A stretch of DNA of 64,000 bases from Leucobacter chinensis (GTDB lineage Bacteria; Actinomycetota; Actinomycetes; Actinomycetales; Microbacteriaceae), in the NCBI RefSeq assembly GCF_019049105.1, contig NZ_JAHQZR010000005.1, positions 186,001 through 250,000 on the forward strand. Direction: 5' to 3'. The position numbers were made by a program, and so were the translations under genes. Positions 23,750 through 31,760 of this stretch are shown here, in pieces (the first letter of the stretch is position 1; every line of letters begins with the position of its first letter). The notes under the pieces were generated by a model. It made no database searches. It saw only the letters and a program-made list of their open reading frames with translations, and had not been told where the DNA came from.

Positions 23750-25261
23750 CTACGAACTGATGGTGTCAGATGCGTTACGGGCGCTCACTCGTGGGGTCGG
23801 GGCCCAACGGCCCCAGGCCCCTCTCGAGAAGAGTAAGTTTGGCACATTGAGGCTCGCTGGGCTTGCCCCGTGAACCTCTCGAAATGCGCGGCTGAATGCA
23901 GGCAAGTGTGCGTACCCGAGGTCGCGTGAGATCTCTGACGGGCGTGCCCCCTCGCCAAGACGGTTTCGCGCACCGGTCATGCGTGAGAGCCTGCGCCAGG
24001 CGGCGAGGGTCTCACCGGTCTTGTCTGCCACGATGCGGTGGAGTGTGCGCTCGCCGCACCCGAGGTGCCGGGCCGCAATAGCAGTCTCGACGTCGGGCGC
24101 TTTGGAGCAGAAACTCGCGAAGCTCGCAAGGAGAGCGTCGTCGCTGTCATCGTCCTGCAAAGCTGACCCGGCGAGCACCGCAGCGAACCCCCGATCGGGG
24201 TGCACATCGACCGCACCAATACTCGTGTACGCGGCGAGCATCGAAGCGACCGTTTCGATGCCGGTTTCGCCAGAGATGAGTGAACCGAGTGGGCCGAGCG
24301 TTGCCGCGTGCGTTGTGACCCCGAGGCCGCCCGTTACTCCAGATCGAAACCCAACGGGGATAAGGAGCGACCCCTCAGGGATCTCGAGCGCATTGGGCAT
24401 TCCCGCTGGAATGATCGCGGCCTCTCCCTCAGAAAGCGTGAGTGCCTTGCCTCGTACCCAGAGCGTTGCCTCACCCATGGCAGCCCAAACGGCAACGTGG
24501 GCTCCGTTCACGCGTGTCCAGGTGCGCTGCCCATGCTCGGTAGAGGCATCGCGAAAGACAAGCCTTGCGCTGGCAGCGTTGCTGTTCATTCTTGCGCTTC
24601 TCCACTGCCCAGGGGTCATGCCTGCTTCGTCGGCAAAGGCACGAATGAAGCCTGCGACGCTCTGGTAGCCGACGAGGTGGGCGATCCACTCAAGGTCTCT
24701 GGCCTCGGCGAGGTGCTGCGCCGCGCGGTGCACGCGGGCGCGACGCAGCCATGCGCTGATGGTGAGCCCGGTCTCGGCGACGAAGCGGCGTTGCGCGGTG
24801 CGCCTGCTCCACCCGGGAGCAGTTTCTGCGAGCCACGTGGCGATGTCTGACGAGGGGTGGGCGATGAGCGCATCGGCGAGCGCCCGAAGCTCTGGTGAGC
24901 GGGGCGGGGTAGGGGCGGCGAGGCCTTCAGCCGCGCCCCCGTGTACCTCGACGGGGGCCCCGGGGCCATCGAGATGGCCAAGCGACGCAGTGAAGGCATG
25001 CAAGAGGCCTGGCCACTCTTCGTCGCGAATCGTGACGCTGCTGTGTGATGCGGCGCGAACGCCGACCGCTGGAACAGGAATGACGACGCTGCCGGGCCTT
25101 GGGTCAACGTGCACGGTCTCGCCCGCCGCCACGTACAGGCCGTTTCGCTCGGCGACAGTATGGGTAGCCTGCCCCACGCGAACGGTTGCCTCGCCCACGA
25201 GCACGGCATAGAGCGCGGGCTCGTCGAGCAAGACGGGTGCGTGGGTTGAGGCTGGTAACAC
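23750..25261 (-). CDS. Double AraC-type regulator (two sensor-plus-HTH modules) next to siderophore uptake genes
   Basis: This protein of about 503 residues contains two AraC-like units in series. Unit 1 has a cupin-type sensor (about 5-125, with VLLDEPALYAVLVGEATVRVG) and a DNA-binding domain (about 140-219, WSRRTAQRRFVAETGLTISAW, then IAHLVGYQSVAGFIRAFADEAGMTPGQWR). Unit 2 has a second sensor (about 225-385, VAVWAAMGEATLWVRG) and a second DNA-binding domain (about 390-470, HLGCGERTLHRIVADKTGETLAAW, then ISRDLGYAHLPAFSRAFREVHGASPASL). The start is uncertain. The frame is open far upstream, but it would overlap the iron box and the divergent gene, so I use the GTG at 25261. It probably senses the siderophore, as AraC-type regulators such as PchR and AlcR do. 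Confidence 0.8.
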   Translation of the reverse strand: MLPASTHAPVLLDEPALYAVLVGEATVRVGQATHTVAERNGLYVAAGETVHVDPRPGSVVIPVPAVGVRAASHSSVTIRDEEWPGLLHAFTASLGHLDGPGAPVEVHGGAAEGLAAPTPPRSPELRALADALIAHPSSDIATWLAETAPGWSRRTAQRRFVAETGLTISAWLRRARVHRAAQHLAEARDLEWIAHLVGYQSVAGFIRAFADEAGMTPGQWRSARMNSNAASARLVFRDASTEHGQRTWTRVNGAHVAVWAAMGEATLWVRGKALTLSEGEAAIIPAGMPNALEIPEGSLLIPVGFRSGVTGGLGVTTHAATLGPLGSLISGETGIETVASMLAAYTSIGAVDVHPDRGFAAVLAGSALQDDDSDDALLASFASFCSKAPDVETAIAARHLGCGERTLHRIVADKTGETLAAWRRLSRMTGARNRLGEGARPSEISRDLGYAHLPAFSRAFREVHGASPASLNVPNLLFSRGAWGRWAPTPRVSARNASDTISS

Positions 25262-25284
25262 GTTGTCACTTTCAATCAACTGAT

Positions 25285-25303
25285 CTAGGTAAGGCTTAGC
25301 TAA
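25285..25303. promoter_or_regulatory. DtxR/IdeR-type iron box
   Basis: CTAGGTAAGGCTTAGCTAA matches the 19-bp consensus TTAGGTTAGGCTAACCTAA at 15 positions, including the central AGGCT and the outer TAGGT and CTAA parts. It lies 67 bp before the ATG of the iron-siderophore binding protein and about 24 bp before the proposed start of the divergent AraC gene. DtxR/IdeR with Fe(II) binds such sites and represses iron-uptake genes, so the operon should be induced by iron starvation. Confidence 0.8.
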
Positions 25304-25370
25304 CTTTGATGGTAGCGCGTGCCCCTGTGCCGCGACTGAAGAATCGTATCTTGAGAAAGGGTCATCTCGT

Positions 25371-26369
25371 ATGGCAAAAACACTGCCGGCAATGTTCGCT
25401 GCGGCGGCCGCCGCGTTGCTGCTCGTGGGCTGTGGCACTGCTGCACCCGAAGCAGCCGAAGACACCGCGCCCGCGGCCGAGACCGAGGGCGAATGGCCAC
25501 GCGAGATTACCCACGAGGCTGGCGAGACCACGATTGACGAGAAGCCGCTGCGCATCGTCTCGACCTCGCCCTCGATCACGGGCAGCCTGCTCGCGCTTGA
25601 GGCTCCGCTCGTTGCAACGGGTGCGGCTGCGCCCACCCCGCTTACCGACGACAAAGGCTTCTTCACACAGTGGGCTGACGTTGCCGATGAGCGCGGCGTT
25701 GAGGTGGCCTACGGCAACCTAACCCTCGATATCGACGCGATCGATCAGTTCGAGCCCGACCTCATTATCGGTTCGTCAAATGGCGGCGACGCAACGCTTG
25801 AGGCCTACGACCAGCTCTCAGAGATCGCCCCAACCGTACTGCTCGATTACGGCAACGACACGTGGCAAGACCTCACCACCGAGCTCGGCAAGATCACCGG
25901 CCTCGAGCAGAAGGCGACCGATGTGCTCGCAGAGTACGACGAGTGGGTCGCCGGTGAGGCGAAGAAGATTGATCTTCCAGAGCAGCCCGTGACCGGCCTC
26001 GTGTACATGGGCGCCGAAGGTGCGTGGGCCTACACCCCCACGAGCCCGCAGGCTCAGCTCATTCAGTCGCTCGGCTTCACGTACGAGCAGGTTGACCAGG
26101 ATCTCAAGGCCGACGGCCAAAAGGGTGGCGAGATCGACGTGCTCACGAGCGAGAACATGGCCAACGGCCTCGCAAATGCCAAGAGCATCTTTGTCGTGGC
26201 GATGGGCGGTGGCGACGCGGTCGGTGACTTCAGTGCTGATCCGCTGCTCGCAAACCAGCCCGCTGTGGCTGAAGACCGTGTGTTCTCACTTGGAACCCAG
26301 GCATTCAGGCTCGACTACTACAGCGCGAAGCTGACGGTAGAGCTCGTCGTCGATACTTTCTCGAAGTAG
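25371..26369 (+). CDS. Siderophore-iron ABC transporter substrate-binding lipoprotein (FepB-like)
   Basis: This 332-residue lipoprotein binds ferric siderophore outside the cell and delivers it to the membrane permeases. The lipobox LLLVGC places the lipid Cys at residue 21, and an Ala/Glu/Pro linker follows. The periplasmic-binding-like domain (helical-backbone type) covers about 40-330, with RIVSTSPSITGSLLAL, FEPDLIIGSSNG and a conserved helix. The sequence is closest in pattern to enterobactin-type FepB proteins, but which siderophore is bound cannot be read from sequence. It heads a five-gene operon behind an iron box. The ATG at 25371 has AAAGGG upstream. Confidence 0.93.
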   Translation: MAKTLPAMFAAAAAALLLVGCGTAAPEAAEDTAPAAETEGEWPREITHEAGETTIDEKPLRIVSTSPSITGSLLALEAPLVATGAAAPTPLTDDKGFFTQWADVADERGVEVAYGNLTLDIDAIDQFEPDLIIGSSNGGDATLEAYDQLSEIAPTVLLDYGNDTWQDLTTELGKITGLEQKATDVLAEYDEWVAGEAKKIDLPEQPVTGLVYMGAEGAWAYTPTSPQAQLIQSLGFTYEQVDQDLKADGQKGGEIDVLTSENMANGLANAKSIFVVAMGGGDAVGDFSADPLLANQPAVAEDRVFSLGTQAFRLDYYSAKLTVELVVDTFSK

Positions 26370-26379
26370 TCGGTAGCCA

Positions 26380-27474
26380 GTGACCGTCGTGTCGAAGAGC
26401 GTGGCCGGCAGCGGTCGCGGGGCAGGGCCCGGTGTGGGTTCGGGTACGGGTGCAAAGCCCGGCCCGCGCCGGGCCCCCGCGCGTCGCACCGCAGCAGTCA
26501 TGGTCGTGACCCTGCTGCTGCTCTTCGTCGCCGCGGTCGCTGGCTTGGGCTTCGGGTCAAACCCGATTGCCCCTCCGGTGGTCATCGAGGCGATCTTCTC
26601 GTATGACCCCTCAAACAACGATCACCTCGTGATCGTACAGTCCCGTTTGCCACGCATCGTGCTCGGCATCATCGTTGGTGCCGCGCTCGGGCTCGCGGGC
26701 GCACTCATGCAATCGGTTACGCGCAACCCTCTCGCCGACCCCGGCATCCTGGGCATTAACGCGGGGGCCTCGCTGTTCGTCGTGATCGCGATGAGCCTGT
26801 TCGGCATCACGACGCCTCGCGGCTATATCTGGTTCGCCTTTCTCGGTGCCGCGGTCGCGGCGGTGGTCGTCTACTTGTTGGGCACGGCTCGGGGTAACGC
26901 TGCGAGTCCGGTTCGCATTGCGCTCGCCGGCACCGCCGTGAGCATCGTTTTGGGCGCGCTCACCCAAATGGTGGTCTTGAGTAACGAGGCCGCCTTCAAT
27001 ACCTTTCGATTCTGGTCAATTGGCTCACTGCAGAGCAGAGGGTTCGACGTGATTGCCACCGTTGTACCCTTCGTGCTCGTGGGCATTGCCTTCGCGCTCT
27101 TACTCGCGGGCCCGCTCAACGCGATCGCGCTCGGCGACGACGTCGCAGCGTCGCTCGGCACGCGCATTCTTTCAACCCGAATTGCCGCGGCGCTCGCCGT
27201 CGTGCTGCTCGCAGGCGCGGCAACCGCTGCCGCCGGCCCTATCGGCTTCATCGGGCTCGGCGCTGCCCACATCGCCCGCTTCGCCTCAGGCAATGAGCAT
27301 CATCGCCTCCTTCCCGCTGCAACGATCATTGGGGCGACTCTACTCGTCACCGCCGACACGCTCGGCCGCTTCATCACGGCCCCCTCTGAATTGCAAACCG
27401 GCATCGCCGCCGCGCTCTTCGGTGGCCCACTCTTCGTCGCCCTCGTGCGCTCACGCAAGGTGTCGGCACTATGA
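26380..27474 (+). CDS. Siderophore-iron ABC permease 1 (FecCD family, FepD-like)
   Basis: This 364-residue inner-membrane protein has about ten helices after a basic, Gly/Pro-rich cytosolic N-terminus of about 40 residues. FecCD hallmarks are RLPRIVLGIIVGAALGLAGALMQSVTRNPLADPGILGINAGA and AAGPIGFIGLGAAHIAR, the latter being the contact site for the ATPase. It starts at a GTG 11 bp after the binding protein and overlaps the second permease by 4 bp. It should form a heterodimer with the next gene product. Confidence 0.92.
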   Translation: MTVVSKSVAGSGRGAGPGVGSGTGAKPGPRRAPARRTAAVMVVTLLLLFVAAVAGLGFGSNPIAPPVVIEAIFSYDPSNNDHLVIVQSRLPRIVLGIIVGAALGLAGALMQSVTRNPLADPGILGINAGASLFVVIAMSLFGITTPRGYIWFAFLGAAVAAVVVYLLGTARGNAASPVRIALAGTAVSIVLGALTQMVVLSNEAAFNTFRFWSIGSLQSRGFDVIATVVPFVLVGIAFALLLAGPLNAIALGDDVAASLGTRILSTRIAAALAVVLLAGAATAAAGPIGFIGLGAAHIARFASGNEHHRLLPAATIIGATLLVTADTLGRFITAPSELQTGIAAALFGGPLFVALVRSRKVSAL

Positions 27475-28517
27475 CCGCGGTGCGCCAGCCAAGCATTGTG
27501 AGCGGATCGGTGCTCGGCCGCCGTGGCCTCACCCTTCGCGTGCGCCCCCGCGTGCTCGCCGTCTCGGCGATCGTCGGTGCGATTCTGCTCGCGCTCATCG
27601 TCGCGACCATCATGCTCGGCACCAAGCCGCTCAGCGTGCCCGAACTCGTTTCGGTGTTCACGGGGGAGGCCAGGCCGTCGCTCAGTCGCTCGGTGCTCGG
27701 CAGGCGCATCCCGAGGGCCTTCACCGCGCTGTGCGTGGGAGCCCTGCTCGGCATAAGTGGTGCGGTCTTTCAGTCGCTTTCCAAAAACCCGCTCGGTTCG
27801 CCCGACATCATCGGATTTACTGCGGGCGCAGCAACCGGTGCGGTCTTTCAAATCGTGGTGCTGCGGGGCGGAATGCTCGCAACAGCAATCGCAGCGGTGA
27901 TCGGTGGGCTCGTTACCGCGCTCATTGTGTATTTTCTTGCACGCCGTGATGGTGTCACGGGAGGGCTGCGGCTCGTGCTCGTTGGCATCGGTGTTGGCGC
28001 GGTCGTCAGCGCTCTCTCGTCGCTGCTCATTGCGCGGGCCAACGTGACCGATGCGATGCTCGCGCAGCTCTGGTCAGCAGGCTCGCTCACCGGGCGTGGG
28101 TGGCAGCACGCCACCGCGACAATTATCGCCCTCGTCGTGCTCGCTCCACTGCTCGGCTGGCTCGGCCGCGACCTTGCACTCATCGAGATGGGCGACGACA
28201 GCGCCGCCGCGATTGGCGTGCGGGTTGAACGCACCCGGTTCATTGCGCTGCTGCTCGCCGTCATGGCGGCCGCCGTTGCGACCGCGGCGGCCGGCCCCAT
28301 CGCTTTCATCGCGTTTGCTTCTGGGCAGATCGCCAGACGCCTTGTGCAGGTGCCGGGCGTACTCGTGGGGCTCTCGGCGCTCGTTGGCGCATTCTTGCTT
28401 GTCGCCGCCGACTTGCTCACCCAAAACCTCGACCTCGGTATGCGCACCCCCGTGGGCCTCATTACGAGCGTGCTCGGCGGCGCATACCTGCTCTGGCTGC
28501 TCGCGCGGCGCATCTAG
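27471..28517 (+). CDS. Siderophore-iron ABC permease 2 (FecCD family, FepG-like)
   Basis: This 348-residue polytopic protein is the second permease of the importer. It has RRIPRAFTALCVGALLGISGAVFQSLSKNPLGSPDIIGFTAGA and the ATPase-contact loop TAAAGPIAFIAFASGQIARRL. It starts with an ATGA overlap of the upstream permease. The DNA is rich in G+C and in CTCG codons like the rest of the operon, so there is no sign of separate origin. Confidence 0.92.
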   Translation: MTAVRQPSIVSGSVLGRRGLTLRVRPRVLAVSAIVGAILLALIVATIMLGTKPLSVPELVSVFTGEARPSLSRSVLGRRIPRAFTALCVGALLGISGAVFQSLSKNPLGSPDIIGFTAGAATGAVFQIVVLRGGMLATAIAAVIGGLVTALIVYFLARRDGVTGGLRLVLVGIGVGAVVSALSSLLIARANVTDAMLAQLWSAGSLTGRGWQHATATIIALVVLAPLLGWLGRDLALIEMGDDSAAAIGVRVERTRFIALLLAVMAAAVATAAAGPIAFIAFASGQIARRLVQVPGVLVGLSALVGAFLLVAADLLTQNLDLGMRTPVGLITSVLGGAYLLWLLARRI

Positions 28518-28532
28518 GAGACCGATAAAACC

Positions 28533-29408
28533 ATGACGAACCCCGCGAACCCCGCGCAAGGCTCTCGGCTTACGGCCGAGGCGCTCACGCTCGCATACCC
28601 CTCTGCCACGATCGCAACCGACCTGAGCCTCGACATCGAGCCGAACGGGTTCACTGTGATCATCGGACCGAACGGCTGCGGCAAATCGACGCTCTTGCGT
28701 GCGCTGTCGCGCATGATCCGCCCGGTATCGGGGCAGGTGACCCTCGAGGGGCTCGACCTCGCGGGCATGCGGCCCAAAGAGATCGCGCGCACGATCGCGA
28801 CGCTCACGCAGTCGCCCGTCACCCCCTCGGCCATCACGGTCGCCGACCTGGTCGCGCGGGGTCGTAACCCACACCAGAGCATCTTCAAACAGTGGAGCCC
28901 GAGCGACGAAGCCGCCGTCACGGGCGCCCTCGCCGAGGTGAGCATGCTTGAGCACGCCGATCGCCTCGTCGAAGAGCTGAGCGGCGGGCAGCGGCAGCGG
29001 GTGTGGATCGCGATGGCCCTCGCCCAAGACACGCCAGTCTTGCTGCTCGATGAGCCGACCACCTACCTCGATATCGCTCACCAGATTGACGTGCTTGACC
29101 TCTGCTCGCGCCTGCACGAGAGCGGTCGCACCCTCGTCGCCGTGCTGCACGACCTGAACCTTGCCGCGCGTTACGCAACCCATATTGTCGCGATGCGCGA
29201 CGGGGCAGTCGTGGCCCACGGAACCCCCGACGAGCTCATCACACCAGAGCTTCTGCGTGACGTCTTCGACCTCGAAGCGCTCGTCATCGCCGACCCCGAA
29301 ACGGGACGGCCCCTGATTGTGCCGCGCGATCTGCGTGCGGCTGCCGACCGAACCACCACATCGACCGCCGAGGGCCAGGCGCCCATGGCAGAAGAGGAGC
29401 TCGTATGA
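28533..29408 (+). CDS. Siderophore-iron ABC transporter ATPase (FepC-like)
   Basis: This 291-residue ATPase powers the importer. Walker A is GPNGCGKST with K51, the signature is LSGGQRQRVWIAMALAQD, and Walker B is VLLLDEPTTYLD with D173. The switch His lies in VLHDLNLAAR. This combination is typical of FepC/FhuC iron-chelate ATPases. The ATG at 28533 has AGGAG upstream and lies 15 bp after the permease stop. The end overlaps the next gene by 4 bp. Confidence 0.94.
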   Translation: MTNPANPAQGSRLTAEALTLAYPSATIATDLSLDIEPNGFTVIIGPNGCGKSTLLRALSRMIRPVSGQVTLEGLDLAGMRPKEIARTIATLTQSPVTPSAITVADLVARGRNPHQSIFKQWSPSDEAAVTGALAEVSMLEHADRLVEELSGGQRQRVWIAMALAQDTPVLLLDEPTTYLDIAHQIDVLDLCSRLHESGRTLVAVLHDLNLAARYATHIVAMRDGAVVAHGTPDELITPELLRDVFDLEALVIADPETGRPLIVPRDLRAAADRTTTSTAEGQAPMAEEELV

Positions 29409-30235
29409 CCGAGTCAACACCACTGCACAAGACCAGCGCGATTCAGTCTGACGACCACAACCGTGGCCTGCAGCTCGACACCGCAACCGTGCGTGAGATA
29501 CACGACGTGACGCCAGAGCTCGCCCGTATTGTTCTGCACGTTCCCGGCTTTGCCGACGATGCGCTGTGGCAGCGCCCCAACGTTGCGATGCGCTTTTACC
29601 TCGATGAGCGTTTCGGCTCTGAGTCGCGCGTGTACACCGTGCGCTCGTTCAACGAGGCCGACAAGACGGTTGACGTCGACGTCGTGCGCCACGGAGCCGA
29701 CAGCCCCATGATGCGCTGGCTCGCAAGCCTCGCGATCGGCGACACCGTCTCGTTCGGTGGCCCGCGCCCGCACTTCACGTTCCCCGAGTCAAACGGCCGC
29801 TCGACGGTGCTGTTTGCCGATGCCACCTCGATTCCCGCGGTCTACGCGATTCTCGACCAGGTCGAGGGTGAGCTTCCCGGACGCGGGTGGATCGCAACCA
29901 ATGACGAGGTCGCCTTCGCTGAGCTTCCCGTCGTTCCCGGCCTGACACTCACGCGCATCGCCCCTGGGAACGGCTTCACCGCTCAGCTCGAAACGCTCGA
30001 GGACCCCTCGAACGTCGTCGTCTGGGGCGCCGGCGAGCGTGACGAGATGAAGCAGATTCGCTCGTTCTTCCGCAAGACCGTCGGCCTCACGAAAGACGAC
30101 GTTGCCGTCTTCGGATACTGGAAGCAGAACACCACGAACACGCAGATCGACGAGCGTCGTCTCGCCGCGTACGAAGAGGCGCTCGCCTCGGGTGGCACGG
30201 TGACCGAGCTCGACGATCTCGCCCTCGCGATTTAG
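29405..30235 (+). CDS. Siderophore-interacting protein (FAD-dependent ferric-siderophore reductase)
   Basis: This 276-residue cytosolic flavoprotein is of the SIP/ViuB family and releases iron from imported ferric siderophore by reduction. It has an N-terminal FAD-binding beta barrel with the flavin motif RVYTVRSFNEADKTVDVDVV (about 78-97) and HGADSPMMRWLASLAIGD. A C-terminal NAD(P)H-binding SIP domain follows, including VVVWGAGERDEMKQIRSFFRK and VAVFGYWKQNTTN. The final ATG overlap with the ATPase gene shows it is part of the transport operon. This is the last gene before the long dyad. Confidence 0.93.
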   Translation: MTESTPLHKTSAIQSDDHNRGLQLDTATVREIHDVTPELARIVLHVPGFADDALWQRPNVAMRFYLDERFGSESRVYTVRSFNEADKTVDVDVVRHGADSPMMRWLASLAIGDTVSFGGPRPHFTFPESNGRSTVLFADATSIPAVYAILDQVEGELPGRGWIATNDEVAFAELPVVPGLTLTRIAPGNGFTAQLETLEDPSNVVVWGAGERDEMKQIRSFFRKTVGLTKDDVAVFGYWKQNTTNTQIDERRLAAYEEALASGGTVTELDDLALAI

Positions 30236-30250
30236 GGGCGCGGCGCCGGG

Positions 30251-30288
30251 CGCTCCCGCGCCTCCGCTCCCGCGCCTCCGCTCCCGCG
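30251..30288. repeat. 14-bp tandem repeat, about 2.7 copies
   Basis: The unit CGCTCCCGCGCCTC occurs at 30251-30264 and 30265-30278, and its first ten bases again at 30279-30288. It lies just past the SIP gene stop. The sequence is C-rich and strand-asymmetric. Confidence 0.85.
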
Positions 30289-30329
30289 GCCCCGCGCCTC
30301 TGCCCCCTCGCGCCTCATCGCGGCCCCAT

Positions 30330-30385
30330 CGAGAGGTCAAAAAGTGTCGAATTTCTCGTGATTTTCGACACTTTTTGACCTCTCG
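30330..30385. terminator. Perfect 22-bp inverted repeat, copy 1 of a recurring dyad
   Basis: The left arm (30330-30351) contains GGTCAAAAAGTGTCGAA. The right arm (30364-30385) is its exact reverse complement over 22 bases, with a 12-nt loop. It stands at the end of the siderophore operon. A second dyad with the same core is at 32603. No T-run follows, but the stem itself carries AAAAAG/CTTTTT. Confidence 0.8.
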
Positions 30386-30562
30386 ACACGTGGGCCTAAG
30401 CCGCCACAGGCCGTAACATGCCGCGAACTGTAAAATTTGGCCTGGCCACGCGCCACGAGAAGGTGCCGGGAGAAGCGCGTGCGGGGTAGGGGGCTGCGTT
30501 GATCCGCACGCTTGCCCATCGCGGCGTGTTTTGGTGCGCCATTCATCCAACAAGTGCAGTAT

Positions 30563-31621
30563 ATGGGGATGATAGGTGGCAAAGCAGACATTCGTCGAGG
30601 TTCGACGGGAGTGCTCCGCGGAACCAACCTTTTCGATGCGCTGAGGGTGCTCGCCGCTTCGCTCGTGATTATCGGCCATACCTGGCCGCTCTCTGGCGTA
30701 GGAGGGGCGCCAGCGATCGCCGGGATCAAGATTCACCACTTCGGCGTGTACACGTTCTTTGTCATCAGCGGGTACTTGCTAGCGCGCAGTTGGCGCCGGA
30801 GCCAGCGCTTTGGGGCCTTCATTATTCGCAGGACGTTGCGGATCTTTCCAGGGCTCTTCGTCGTCGTCATCTTGACCCTCCTGGTGCTTGGGCCCGTGGT
30901 TACGACGTTTCCCGCGAGCGACTATTGGGGCACAGGGCCGTTCTGGCGTTACCTCATGAATCTCGTGCTGCTCGCAGAGTACGACTTGCCCGGCGTATTC
31001 ATTACCAACCCGATCTCTCCCGTCAATGGTTCGCTCTGGAGCCTTGGGCCTGAGTTCTCGTGTTACCTCATGCTCGCTGTGCTCGGCCTTCTCGGGGCTC
31101 GGGCGAGCAGTATTATTCGGGCGCTCTTGGCGGTCGTGCTTGTGATCATCGTTGTTGGGCCGTACCTTTCGGGGCCGCTTCGCACCACTGCAATCGCAGT
31201 CACCTTCTTTGTGCTGGGCTCGTTGTTCGCCGACGTACCGAGACCCGGACGCTACCCGTTGTGGCCAGGGCTGCTTGGCGCGGCCCTGCTGGTGTTGCTC
31301 GACGGAACGGCCGGCCTCATCGTTGTGTTCATCGTCTTACCGTATGTTGTCGTGGTGGTCGGCTCACGGAAGAGCCGATTGAGTCATACGTTGCACCGAA
31401 TCGGCGACCCCTCATATGGCATGTACCTGTGGGGCTTTCCCGTGCAACAAACCCTCATTCTTTGTGCGGGCGTCGTGCCCCTGTGGCAGAGCATCGCGAT
31501 TGTGCTACCCACCTCGATCGCGCTCGGGCTAGCATCGTGGCATCTCGTAGAGAAACCAGCGATTACGCTTGGCAATGTCGTGAGCGAAACCAACGTTCGT
31601 GAGTCGAATCGATTTCGGTGA
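30563..31621 (+). CDS. Acyltransferase 3 family membrane protein
   Basis: This membrane-embedded acyltransferase of about 352 residues has about ten helices and probably O-acylates a surface polymer or lipid. It shows FDALRVLAASLVIIGHTWPLSG with the conserved H, YTFFVISGYLLARSW, RRTLRIFPGLF and the typical C-terminal GDPSYGMYLWGFPVQQ and WHLVEKPA motifs. The start is unclear: ATG at 30563 or 30569, or a GTG at about 30611. None has a strong ribosome-binding site, and the TTG at 30512 is less likely. It is alone between two dyads and the acceptor is unknown. Confidence 0.85.
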   Translation: MGMIGGKADIRRGSTGVLRGTNLFDALRVLAASLVIIGHTWPLSGVGGAPAIAGIKIHHFGVYTFFVISGYLLARSWRRSQRFGAFIIRRTLRIFPGLFVVVILTLLVLGPVVTTFPASDYWGTGPFWRYLMNLVLLAEYDLPGVFITNPISPVNGSLWSLGPEFSCYLMLAVLGLLGARASSIIRALLAVVLVIIVVGPYLSGPLRTTAIAVTFFVLGSLFADVPRPGRYPLWPGLLGAALLVLLDGTAGLIVVFIVLPYVVVVVGSRKSRLSHTLHRIGDPSYGMYLWGFPVQQTLILCAGVVPLWQSIAIVLPTSIALGLASWHLVEKPAITLGNVVSETNVRESNRFR

Positions 31622-31657
31622 GAACGGACGAGCTGCGTTTGCTCATTTTGGGCTGAT

Positions 31658-31711
31658 CTCGGTGCGGGGAAAGCAAAACTCGGTGCGGGGAGGGCGAATC
31701 TCGGTGCGGGG
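31658..31711. repeat. 21-bp tandem repeat, three copies
   Basis: CTCGGTGCGGGG begins at 31658, 31679 and 31700, exactly 21 bp apart, with more variable 9-base segments between. It lies 37 bp after the acyltransferase stop and 50 bp before the stop of the opposing lipoprotein gene. Frame-preserving 21-bp spacing would encode a 7-residue repeat, but no supported gene reads through it. Confidence 0.85.
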
Positions 31712-31760
31712 GCGAAGCAGCGATGTTAGCCGGAGGCGGCGCCCCTTCGCGGCGTTTGCG

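Larger units (their letters stand above)
30236..30562. other. Non-coding gap after the siderophore operon
   Basis: This 327-bp gap holds a 14-bp tandem repeat (30251-30288), then other CGC/CCT-rich sequence, then the 22-bp-arm dyad at 30330-30385. About 150 bp of leader to the acyltransferase follows. I see no gene in it. Confidence 0.6.

Noticed and set aside
28074-29486. A 470-codon minus-strand frame over the siderophore permease and ATPase.
   Set aside because: It is antisense to two clear transporter genes and its protein has no recognisable domain.
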